DNA from: Spirochaetales bacterium
GTDB taxonomy: Bacteria > Spirochaetota > Spirochaetia > DSM-2461
Assembly (NCBI GenBank): GCA_003247135.1
Contig: QKAW01000018.1
Coordinates: 30,727 to 94,726 of the forward strand
Length of the DNA: 64,000 nucleotides
Direction: 5' to 3'
Shown: positions 50,745 through 58,568 of the stretch, piece after piece
Numbering within the stretch: the stretch's first letter is position 1
Layout: the number at the start of each line of letters is the position of its first letter
Program-made: the position numbers and the translations under genes
Notes under the pieces: generated by a model
Told to the model about the DNA's origin: nothing
Seen by the model: only the letters and a program-made list of their open reading frames with translations
Database searches by the model: none

Positions 50745-52256
50745 GTGGAAACCAACAAGGATTTCGTAATAAAAGACAATATAAAAAAGATTTCACAACT
50801 TCTGAACACAATCGATGATGATCTGTTATCCAGTAATGAAATTTCCAGTAAAGAAACCGGAGATTATATTGCAAAAACAGTTATGGAATCATCCCCCGGT
50901 AAAATTTCTTTAAGATTTGATCCATTAAAAATGTATCTTTTTATGGAATTGTCTCCACCGGTAAATTCTGATGCAGAGATAAGCTTTAAGGATATAAGGA
51001 GAGAAATAAATCAGTTAGGAGAATTTTGTAGTAACAGAGTTGATTGGGCTCTTGTTCGAGAGCTTTACTTAAGTTCTGTCAGGGAAGGGGCTTTTATTGA
51101 CGGAGTTAGAATTGCTGCTGGTTTGGAGGTTCAATCCCATATCCCAGAATATTTTAGGATAAAAGAGTCTCTTCATTCGGATTTTAAACCGGAAGTTCAA
51201 GACAATAAGTCTGTAAATTATCATCACATAAACTCATTTCCATTAGTTAAAAAAGGAGAATTTCTAGGAGATCTTATTCCAGAATTTCCTGGAGTAAATG
51301 GTCAGAATCTTTTGGGTGAAGAGTTAAAAGCACCTACTCAAGTTGTTAATAATTACAAACCAGGAAGAAATACAACAGTACATAATGGCAGGTTATACTC
51401 AAATATAGATGGTCTTTTTAAAATAAAGGATAGTGAGATTGAAGTTTATGAAATACTGGAAATACCTTCAGATGTAGACTATTCCACCGGGGATATCGAT
51501 TTTAATGGTGCAGTCTCGGTTTCCGGTTCTATTAGAGAGGGGTTTTCGGTAAAGTCTGCCGGAAATCTTTTTGTTCAAGATACAATTGAACCTGCAAATA
51601 TCATTTGTCATGGTGATATTGAATCAGTCCATGGTATTATCGGCTCAGAAAAGTATGAGATAGAGTGCGATGGTTCTTTAAAGGCTGTACATATAAGGAA
51701 TTCGAGAATAAAAGTTAAAGGTTCTCTATATATAAAAAATGGAGTTATTAACAGCGATATATGCTCTCATGACCAACTAATTATAGGAAAAAATAGTGGG
51801 ATTATTGGTGGAACCTATAAAATTCTAAAAGGAGTAAAAGTCACTACTGTTGGTAGTGATAAAGGAGCTGAGACACGAATAATACTTGGTGTTGATTATA
51901 TTGTAGAAGGGAATCTTAAAAAAATAAATTTATACTCAAATGATATAATTAAGGAGATGCAGAATATTCAGCACTCACTGGGAAAGTGTGATAACCGGCT
52001 GGATAGAGAAGCACTAAGGGATCTTTTTAACTCTTTAAAAGAGAAGTTAGAGAGTTTAAACAGGCTTTCCCACTCACTTCTACCAAAGCTAGATATAAAT
52101 GATAATAGTACTTTAACTGTTTATGGAACGGTTTATCCAGGGACTTATATAGAGATATGTCATATTCAATTGAAACTGGACAGAGCTTTAACAGGCGTAA
52201 AATTCTCATTAGACAAGAAGCGCGGATGTATAAAATGGGAATATTTAAAAAGATAA
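50745..52256 (+). CDS. FapA/DUF342-family protein
   Basis: A 503-residue protein with the DUF342 beta-helix. It has the FPLVKKGEFLGDLIPEFPGVNGQNLLGEEL block, then the repetitive part (DINFNGAVSVSGSI-like DIDFNGAVSVSGSIREGFSV, LFVQDTIEPANIICHGDIES, LKAVHIRNSRIKVKGSLYI) and a C-terminal coiled coil (QNIQHSLGKCDNRLDREALR). A GTG start at 50745 has CGGAGG 4 bases upstream. FapA-type proteins occur in spirochaetes and other bacteria with unclear functions, some linked to motility or cell shape. The association with a hemerythrin gene is notable. Confidence 0.88.
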   Translation: METNKDFVIKDNIKKISQLLNTIDDDLLSSNEISSKETGDYIAKTVMESSPGKISLRFDPLKMYLFMELSPPVNSDAEISFKDIRREINQLGEFCSNRVDWALVRELYLSSVREGAFIDGVRIAAGLEVQSHIPEYFRIKESLHSDFKPEVQDNKSVNYHHINSFPLVKKGEFLGDLIPEFPGVNGQNLLGEELKAPTQVVNNYKPGRNTTVHNGRLYSNIDGLFKIKDSEIEVYEILEIPSDVDYSTGDIDFNGAVSVSGSIREGFSVKSAGNLFVQDTIEPANIICHGDIESVHGIIGSEKYEIECDGSLKAVHIRNSRIKVKGSLYIKNGVINSDICSHDQLIIGKNSGIIGGTYKILKGVKVTTVGSDKGAETRIILGVDYIVEGNLKKINLYSNDIIKEMQNIQHSLGKCDNRLDREALRDLFNSLKEKLESLNRLSHSLLPKLDINDNSTLTVYGTVYPGTYIEICHIQLKLDRALTGVKFSLDKKRGCIKWEYLKR

Positions 52257-52283
52257 AAAAAGGATATAGAAAAATCTATATCC
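52256..52283 (-). terminator. Stem-loop terminator of tRNA-Cys
   Basis: A 9-base perfect stem, GGATATAGA / TCTATATCC, with loop TTTT on the minus strand, followed by six T. It lies between the tRNA and the convergent DUF342 gene end. Confidence 0.85.
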
Positions 52284-52288
52284 TTTAG

Positions 52289-52360
52289 AGGCGCCGACCG
52301 GATTTGAACCGGTGAATGATAGTTTTGCAGACTACTCCCTTACCACTTGGGTACAGCGCC
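52289..52360 (-). tRNA. tRNA-Cys, anticodon GCA
   Basis: A 72-base cloverleaf: acceptor GGCGCTG paired with CGGCGCC, D arm CCC/GGG, anticodon arm GTAGT-CTGCAAA-ACTAT with anticodon GCA, T arm ACCGG-TTCAAAT-CCGGT. The discriminator is U73, as usual for tRNA-Cys. CCA is not encoded. Confidence 0.96.
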
Positions 52361-52377
52361 ATTAAGATTGCTTGGAC

Positions 52378-52406
52378 AATATAGCAAAACTATTTTTTTT
52401 TGTCTA
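52378..52406 (-). promoter_or_regulatory. Promoter of tRNA-Cys
   Basis: TAGACA (52406-52401, 5 of 6 to consensus), a 17-base spacer and TATATT (52383-52378) on the minus strand. The tRNA starts 17 bases downstream. The -35 overlaps the last bases of the beta-barrel gene. Confidence 0.78.
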
Positions 52407-53444
52407 GAGTAATTCCATAATTATTTCCAATCTCCAGAATCTTCTATTTGTTAATAACGGATAGATAAAATTACTTTTAATAGTGAAAGTTTCAAAATAA
52501 ATATCCATAGAAGTTTTAAGGTCATAAACCGGATTAAGTTCCTTATTAAAGTAAAAACCGGCAGTAATGTTTAATTTTTTATCCTGCTTAAAACCAATAC
52601 TGTTTATAGTGTATAATAAAGGTGCATTTATGTACCTAATCTTTAATTCACTATTATATATAAAGTTTTTGTAGGTTAATTCCAAATTTCCTATAGTATA
52701 ATACTCCCAAAGTTTCTTGGTTACTATGCCTACTTCAAGTTTGGTTTTTATATTCTTTAAGTCATTGATATCCTTAAAATAAATTGATGTTATTAAACTC
52801 TCTTTATAAAAAATAGATTTTTCAAGAACTGTTATATCACTAACCAATTTAGTCTCAAGGTTTTTAGCGGGACTGAATATAAGAGTTGTTTTAATCTCAA
52901 ACTCATCATTATTAACAATATTTACCGGAGATCTGTATTTTCTCTGATATAGCAGAATGTTTTCAAAAGTTAAGTCAAAAATAGGAAGTCTGAAAATATT
53001 AGCAAGTTTTACACCCTTTTCTTCTGTTTGGGAGAAGTGTAGGATTCCGGATAAACCAAAGAAATAGAAATTATTTAAATATATTGCCCCTCCATGGAGA
53101 AGTGATATTTCCGAGAGATCTGTTTTATTTGAGATAATATTAAATTGGCTGATATTAAAAGAGTTTTTATCCAGTAGTTTTGTATTAAAAACATAGTTTA
53201 GGAAATCATCTCTTTTAATAAATTCAAAACTGAAAAAATTTACGGGAGAAAAGTAGAGGTTTAGAGAATCTTTAGTTGGGAGGCGATCCATTGATTTTGG
53301 AGTATAGTCCCTAAAAATTTCCCTACTTAGTTCATTTGAATATATAAATTTCTTATAACCTGATGGTTTCTTTAATCCATAGTATGAAACACCCCAAACA
53401 GGTTTAAGAAATAGTATTAAAAATAGAAGTATAGAGTATTTCAT
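52404..53444 (-). CDS. Predicted outer-membrane beta-barrel protein, unknown
   Basis: A 346-residue protein with a signal peptide (residues 1-18, KYSILLFLILFLKPVWG). The mature part has repeated amphipathic strands with alternating hydrophobic residues (NFYFFGLSGILHFSQ, NLELTYKNFIYNSELKIRYI, TFTIKSNFIYPLL). There are no cysteines or long helices, and it ends in a hydrophobic strand (RFWRLEIIMELL), as barrel proteins do. I recognise no family. It lies upstream of tRNA-Cys on the same strand. Confidence 0.65.
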   Translation of the reverse strand: MKYSILLFLILFLKPVWGVSYYGLKKPSGYKKFIYSNELSREIFRDYTPKSMDRLPTKDSLNLYFSPVNFFSFEFIKRDDFLNYVFNTKLLDKNSFNISQFNIISNKTDLSEISLLHGGAIYLNNFYFFGLSGILHFSQTEEKGVKLANIFRLPIFDLTFENILLYQRKYRSPVNIVNNDEFEIKTTLIFSPAKNLETKLVSDITVLEKSIFYKESLITSIYFKDINDLKNIKTKLEVGIVTKKLWEYYTIGNLELTYKNFIYNSELKIRYINAPLLYTINSIGFKQDKKLNITAGFYFNKELNPVYDLKTSMDIYFETFTIKSNFIYPLLTNRRFWRLEIIMELL

Positions 53445-53481
53445 AATAGATAATTAGCCGAAATACTCTTAATTAATTCAA

Positions 53482-54390
53482 TTATGAGTTGTAAAAGTTA
53501 TTAATTACCTGATAAACCTCATCCTTATTTATCTCGTTTATACTTTCATGACGTCCATTTTTATTAATGTATAGTTCACAATTTAATCCGTTTTTACTAT
53601 AAATTTTTGAAAGTTTTTTTACACCCTTAGCATCGGTTCCTCCTACAGGGTCACAATCCCCGGATACAAGAAGGACTTTCAGGCTTTTATCAGTTTTTTT
53701 TATATAACTTTTCTTGTTTGCAAAGTACATTAGTTTAAAAAAGTCATTGTAAAACTGATTGGTACAGATAAAACCGCAGTTACTGTCATTTATATATTTG
53801 GCAACTTCTATATGGTCTCTTGTTAACCAGTCAAATTTTGTTATTGGATGTTGAATTGAGGATGCAAAACCACCGTTAACCAGACCATCAATAAAAATCG
53901 CATCTTTTCCCTGACCCTTTGTTTTTGATAAAAATGCAGATAAATTCTTGGCGTATAATGTCTTGAATTTTCCTTCAAAAGTTGTTCCGGAAAGAACAAT
54001 TTTATTATTAATAATGCTGGTTGTTGCCATTAAGTATCGAGCAATTATAGAGCCTGCACTATGGGCAAAATAACTTATATCCAGGGATAGGTTCTCTCTT
54101 TTTACAAAGTTGTAAAACTCTTTCTGATCATCAATAACTCTTTTCCAGCCATTTTTATGGGCAAAAAAACCTTTTTTTCCGGAAGTGTTTCCATGACCTC
54201 TTAAATCTGATCCATAAACAATAAAACCCTGCCGATTTAAATTAGAGGCAAAATTATCATACCGTTCAATATGCTCTGCCATACCATGTATTATTATAAT
54301 AACCCCTTTAGGGTTAACAGTGTCATTCCATTTTTTATATGCCAATGATTGGCCATCACTTACTTTTAAGTAACAATAATTTGAATTCAT
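53482..54390 (-). CDS. Alpha/beta-hydrolase (monoacylglycerol lipase-like)
   Basis: About 302 residues. The oxyanion loop is IIHGMAEHIERYDNFASNL, the region SDLRGHGNTSGKKG is typical of Hydrolase_4/monoacylglycerol lipases, and the nucleophile lies in AHSAGS, where GHSxG is usual. Later Asp (SGDCDPVGG) and His (GRHESINEI) complete a triad. I prefer the ATG at 54390 (MNSNYCYLKVSDGQ) since the family starts here; the ATG at 54414 adds eight residues, and neither has a clear SD. Substrate not known. Confidence 0.88.
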   Translation of the reverse strand: MNSNYCYLKVSDGQSLAYKKWNDTVNPKGVIIIIHGMAEHIERYDNFASNLNRQGFIVYGSDLRGHGNTSGKKGFFAHKNGWKRVIDDQKEFYNFVKRENLSLDISYFAHSAGSIIARYLMATTSIINNKIVLSGTTFEGKFKTLYAKNLSAFLSKTKGQGKDAIFIDGLVNGGFASSIQHPITKFDWLTRDHIEVAKYINDSNCGFICTNQFYNDFFKLMYFANKKSYIKKTDKSLKVLLVSGDCDPVGGTDAKGVKKLSKIYSKNGLNCELYINKNGRHESINEINKDEVYQVINNFYNS

Positions 54391-54505
54391 GGCTACATTA
54401 TAGCTTATTTGCAAAAACTTTAAAGATTAATATTGCACAAATATTTCATCATGTTAAAATAAAGGCTCATGTAATTTGTATATAAACGGACTGGGGGGTC
54501 TATTA

Positions 54506-55849
54506 ATGATAATTTTAACACTAAATTGCGGTAGTTCATCTGCAAAATATCAAGTGTATGACTGGGACAAAAGAGAGTCAATCTGTGTCGGTCTTGTAGA
54601 GAGAATAGGTGAAGATGTTTCACATATTGAGAATCAGTCAAAAGATAAAGAAGTTTATGATGCCAAGGAGCACTTTCCTACCCACAAAGAGGCTGTAGAA
54701 TTTGTACTTAAAATAATTACAGACAAAGAGTATGGTTGCATCTCATCTAAAGATGAAATAAAAGCTGTTGGTCACAGAATAGTTCATGGTGGTGAAACAT
54801 TTACAAAGTCAGTTATTGTTACAGATGAAGTAATTAAGGATATTGAGAAAAATGTTCCACTGGCTCCGCTACATAACCCGGGACATTTAATGGGTATAAA
54901 AGCGTCTATGGATGTTATGCCAGGTGTAACAAATGTAACAATTATGGACACAGCATGGCACCAAAGTATGCCGGCTAAATCCTATAGATATGCTGTTCCA
55001 AAATCTTGGTACACAGACCATAAAGTAAGAAAGTATGGTTTTCATGGAACAAGCTTCCTATATACAACAAAAAGAGCAGCTGCACTTTTAGGAAAGGATC
55101 CAAAGGATGTTAACCTTGTTATCGCACACGTTGGAAATGGTGCAAGTATGTGTGCTGTAAAAAATGGTGAGTGTTACGATACATCAATGGGATTAACTCC
55201 ACTTGATGGATTGGTTATGGGTTCAAGAAGTGGAACTATCGATCCTGCTGTAGTACGTTTTATGTGTCATGCTGAAAATATGAGTGTTGATGAAGTTGAT
55301 ACAGCATTAAATAAAAAATCAGGTCTTTTAGGAATTACTGGAAAATATATTGATAGAAGAGATGTATTAAAAGGTGTTCTGGAAGGTGATGAGGATTGTA
55401 AATTGGCACTGGATATGGAGTGCTATAGAATTAAAAAGTATATTGGATCCTATGTTGCAGCATTAGGTGGTGTTGATGCGATCGTTTTTACAGCTGGTGT
55501 TGGTGAGATGGCTAAACATGTAAGAAAAGATGCCATTAAAGGATTAGAGTGTATGGGTATCATTCTTGATGAAGAGAGAAATGATATTTCACAAACCCAG
55601 AGAGCTGAGACAATTATCTCAACAGACAATTCGCCTGTTAAAGTATTTGTAATACCTACAGATGAAGAGTTGGTAATGGCTGAGGATACAGTAGCACTAC
55701 TTGAAGGAACTTATGATGTTCATACCAAGTTTGAGTACTCATTCCAGAAACCGGATTATGTAAATAAATCACGAGCTGAGGCTTTAAAGAAACAACTTGA
55801 AACCAGACCAGAGCTGGCAAAGGTTATAGTTACACCTCCAACAAAATAA
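54506..55849 (+). CDS. ackA: Acetate kinase
   Basis: Makes ATP from acetyl phosphate at the end of fermentation. The 447 residues include MIILTLNCGSSSAKYQVYDW, VGHRIVHGGETF, MDTAWHQSMP, HVGNGASMCAVKNGECYDTSMGLTPLDGLVMGSRSGTIDP and FTAGVGEM, all family signatures. I chose the ATG at 54506 because GGGGGG lies upstream. The protein is some 45 residues longer than E. coli AckA, mainly at the C-terminus. No pta gene is adjacent. It is likely a major energy gene in a fermenting organism. Confidence 0.97.
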   Translation: MIILTLNCGSSSAKYQVYDWDKRESICVGLVERIGEDVSHIENQSKDKEVYDAKEHFPTHKEAVEFVLKIITDKEYGCISSKDEIKAVGHRIVHGGETFTKSVIVTDEVIKDIEKNVPLAPLHNPGHLMGIKASMDVMPGVTNVTIMDTAWHQSMPAKSYRYAVPKSWYTDHKVRKYGFHGTSFLYTTKRAAALLGKDPKDVNLVIAHVGNGASMCAVKNGECYDTSMGLTPLDGLVMGSRSGTIDPAVVRFMCHAENMSVDEVDTALNKKSGLLGITGKYIDRRDVLKGVLEGDEDCKLALDMECYRIKKYIGSYVAALGGVDAIVFTAGVGEMAKHVRKDAIKGLECMGIILDEERNDISQTQRAETIISTDNSPVKVFVIPTDEELVMAEDTVALLEGTYDVHTKFEYSFQKPDYVNKSRAEALKKQLETRPELAKVIVTPPTK

Positions 55850-55868
55850 TTTATTATTTTTTTTATTT

Positions 55869-55910
55869 AAGACCAGGTAATTTAACAGTTTTACTTGGTC
55901 TTTTCTATTT
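55869..55910 (+). terminator. Terminator after ackA
   Basis: The 12-base arms AAGACCAGGTAA and TTACTTGGTCTT pair with one G-U, around a 10-base loop, followed by TTTTCTATTT. It lies about 20 bases past the ackA stop. Confidence 0.7.
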
Positions 55911-55929
55911 ATAAGAGTAATATATAATA

Positions 55930-57336
55930 ATGATTAATATCTTGATAATTGGTGCCGGTTATGCAGGTCGTACAGTTTTGAATGAAATTGTAGAAAATAA
56001 AACACTTAATAGGCGTTATAATGTTGTTGGTTTTATAGACGATGAAGTAGAATCCGTTGGTGAATATGCTGTTTTATCCAGAATAGAGAATGTTCAGACT
56101 GTAATAAAAAGCTACAATATACAGGAAGTCATTATAGCTATACCTTCAGCCCCAAAGGGTGTTATTGAGAGAATTATATCATCAATTACAAAAACAGATG
56201 TTAAAATAAAAATAGTTCCAGGAATGTATGACATTATAAATGGTCACTTTAACATTAATCAGGTTAGAGATATTGAAATTACCGATTTACTTGGCAGGGA
56301 AGAGATTGGTTTTAATGAGGAAGAGCTGATTAAGGAGTATAAAGATCAGGTGGTTCTTGTTACAGGTGCAGGTGGTTCAATTGGTCTGGAAATAATTAAA
56401 CAACTGCTCCTACTACCTGTAAAAAAAGTTTTAGCACTAGGGCATGGTGAAAATTCAATTTATGATCTTATTGGGAAATTCGGTTCAGATCCAAGGTTTG
56501 ATTTTATAATTGGGGATGTGAAGGATTATAATAAGCTTATACATGAGTTTAATAAGCATAAACCTAATACTGTTATACATGCTGCAGCACATAAACATGT
56601 ACCCTTAATGGAGAGATATCCGGATGAGGCTGTTAAAAATAATATTTTTGGAACCTACAACTGTGCAAAAGCAGCAATAGAATGCGGTGCTAAAAGATTC
56701 AATCTCGTTTCTACAGATAAAGCGGTTAATCCAACATCTGTAATGGGAACAACAAAAAGAATTGGTGAAATTATAATTCACTCATTAAACAGTATTCAGA
56801 GCCATTGCAAGTTATCTTTTACAAGATTTGGAAATGTTCTGGGTTCAAAGGGGAGTGTTGTTCCATTATTTAAAAAACAGATAGTAAAGGGTGGCCCTTT
56901 AACAGTAACACACCCGGAAATTACAAGGTATTTTATGTCAATTCCGGAAGCTGCAAGACTTGTGCTAAAAGCCGGAGTTCTTGATGTAGGGGATCTTTTT
57001 ATTTTGGAGATGGGTGAACCTATAAAAATAACAGATCTGGCAAAAAGAATGATAGAACTTTCCGGCTATACAATTGAGGATATAGAAATAACATATACAG
57101 GTTTACGGGCTGGAGAAAAACTATACGAAGAGTTACTTACTAAAAGTGAGGAAATAGTTGAAACCGGTTACGAGAGACTTCTTGTCTCAAGACACAGACA
57201 AGAAACATTAACAAAATTTGATATTATGAATCTTATTTCAAGACTTGAAAAAGTATGTGAGACCTATGATGGGGATTTAATAAGGAAAGAGCTTAAAGCC
57301 TGGGTTTCAGAGTATCAGGAGGCAGTTTGTCAATAA
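55930..57336 (+). CDS. Nucleoside-diphosphate-sugar dehydratase/epimerase, CapD/FlaA1 family without membrane domain
   Basis: A 468-residue protein with a Rossmann first domain (ILIIGAGYAGRTVLNEI, a CoA-binding-like part of about 125 residues) and a second NAD-binding SDR domain (VVLVTGAGGSIGLEIIKQL). It carries STDKAVNPTSVMGTTKR, where Met replaces the usual SDR tyrosine, as in UDP-GlcNAc 4,6-dehydratases. Most PglF/WbpM proteins start with four membrane helices; here these are absent, giving a soluble form. The aminotransferase gene follows with a 10-base overlap, so the two probably make an amino sugar for glycan or protein glycosylation. Confidence 0.9.
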   Translation: MINILIIGAGYAGRTVLNEIVENKTLNRRYNVVGFIDDEVESVGEYAVLSRIENVQTVIKSYNIQEVIIAIPSAPKGVIERIISSITKTDVKIKIVPGMYDIINGHFNINQVRDIEITDLLGREEIGFNEEELIKEYKDQVVLVTGAGGSIGLEIIKQLLLLPVKKVLALGHGENSIYDLIGKFGSDPRFDFIIGDVKDYNKLIHEFNKHKPNTVIHAAAHKHVPLMERYPDEAVKNNIFGTYNCAKAAIECGAKRFNLVSTDKAVNPTSVMGTTKRIGEIIIHSLNSIQSHCKLSFTRFGNVLGSKGSVVPLFKKQIVKGGPLTVTHPEITRYFMSIPEAARLVLKAGVLDVGDLFILEMGEPIKITDLAKRMIELSGYTIEDIEITYTGLRAGEKLYEELLTKSEEIVETGYERLLVSRHRQETLTKFDIMNLISRLEKVCETYDGDLIRKELKAWVSEYQEAVCQ

Positions 57337-58529
57337 AATTTTCACCCCCTGATATAACTGATGAAGAGATAAACGAAGTAATAGACACACTTAAATCCGG
57401 GTGGATTACTACAGGGCCAAAAACTCTTGAGCTGGAAAAGCAGATTAAAGAGTATACCAATTCAGATGCAGCAGTCTGTCTTAATAGCGCAACTGCCGGT
57501 ATGGAAATGGTTTTAAGACTCTTTGGTATTGGCCCTGGGGATGAAGTTATAACAACTGCCTATACCTATAGTGCCACTGCGGCGGTAATACTCCACGTTG
57601 GAGCAACTCCGGTATTTGCAGACGTTTCAGAAGATTCATTTTTAATCGATCCCAGGGATATATACAGAAAAATAAGTGAAAGAACCAAAGCTATTATACC
57701 AGTAGATATTGCTGGTTATCCATGTGATTATGACGAGATATTTTCAATTGTAAATAATAACAGGCTTTTTTCCCCTAAAGCTGGAACTTTACAGGAAAAT
57801 TTAGGCAGAATTCTTGTTCTTACTGATGGAGCTCACTCTATAGGAGCACTATATAAAGGGAGAAAAATTGGTTCTGTATCAGACTTTACATCATTTAGTT
57901 TTCATGCAGTAAAGAATGTTACTACAAGTGAAGGTGGGGTGGTAACCTATGTTAATAATTGTGGAAATATCTCTCCCGAGGTTGTCTATAAAAAATTGAG
58001 AACACTTTCCCTACACGGACAGAGTAAGGATGCATTGGCTAAAACCGAGCTTGGTAGTTGGGAGTATGATATCCTTTTTCCCGGATATAAGTGTAATATG
58101 ACAGACCTTGCAGCATCCCTAGGTTTAATTCAATTAAAAAGGTATAAAAACAGTCTTAACAACAGACGGGAAGAGATTTTTAGACAGTATGCGGATATTC
58201 TTGGCAGAAGAGAAGATTTTATAATTCCAAAATATAAGTGCTTACAAAGCGAGACCGTAAGTTCCTGTCATTTATTTATGTTAAGAATAAGAGGAATGGA
58301 AGAAGCTGACAGAAACAGGGTTATTAAAGAGCTCTCGGAAAAAGGTATACCCTTAAATGTTCACTATAAACCTCTACCTCTTTTAACTTGTTACAGAGAT
58401 TTGGGTTATAGTATGGAGGATTATCCAAATGCATACAATCAGTATAAAAATCAGATAACACTACCTCTTCATACTCTGCTTGATAACAGAGATATAGAAT
58501 TTATATCAACCTCTTTACTATCTATTTAG
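57327..58529 (+). CDS. DegT/DnrJ/EryC1-family sugar aminotransferase
   Basis: A 400-residue PLP enzyme. The N-terminal KFSPPDITDEEINEVIDTLKSGWITTGPK, TAYTYSATAAVILHVGATPVFADV and the PLP-lysine block FTSFSFHAVKNVTTSEGG are diagnostic. It transfers an amino group to a keto sugar, presumably the product of the preceding dehydratase. Translation starts at TTG 57327 with AGGAGG 4 bases upstream and overlaps the dehydratase gene. An insert of about 20 residues (NNRLFSPKAGTLQENLGRIL) follows the DIAGYPCDYDEI region. Sugar identity unknown. Confidence 0.93.
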   Translation: MSIKFSPPDITDEEINEVIDTLKSGWITTGPKTLELEKQIKEYTNSDAAVCLNSATAGMEMVLRLFGIGPGDEVITTAYTYSATAAVILHVGATPVFADVSEDSFLIDPRDIYRKISERTKAIIPVDIAGYPCDYDEIFSIVNNNRLFSPKAGTLQENLGRILVLTDGAHSIGALYKGRKIGSVSDFTSFSFHAVKNVTTSEGGVVTYVNNCGNISPEVVYKKLRTLSLHGQSKDALAKTELGSWEYDILFPGYKCNMTDLAASLGLIQLKRYKNSLNNRREEIFRQYADILGRREDFIIPKYKCLQSETVSSCHLFMLRIRGMEEADRNRVIKELSEKGIPLNVHYKPLPLLTCYRDLGYSMEDYPNAYNQYKNQITLPLHTLLDNRDIEFISTSLLSI

Positions 58530-58532
58530 TAC

Positions 58533-58561
58533 TGTACAAAATAGATTTCTATCTGTATTAT
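58533..58561 (+). promoter_or_regulatory. Candidate promoter of the parE-parC operon
   Basis: TGTACA (58533-58538, 4 of 6), a 17-base spacer and TATTAT (58556-58561, 5 of 6). The expected transcript start near 58568 is only a base before the parE ATG, and no SD is visible, so the transcript may be nearly leaderless. Confidence 0.45.
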
Positions 58562-58568
58562 TTTTAAT

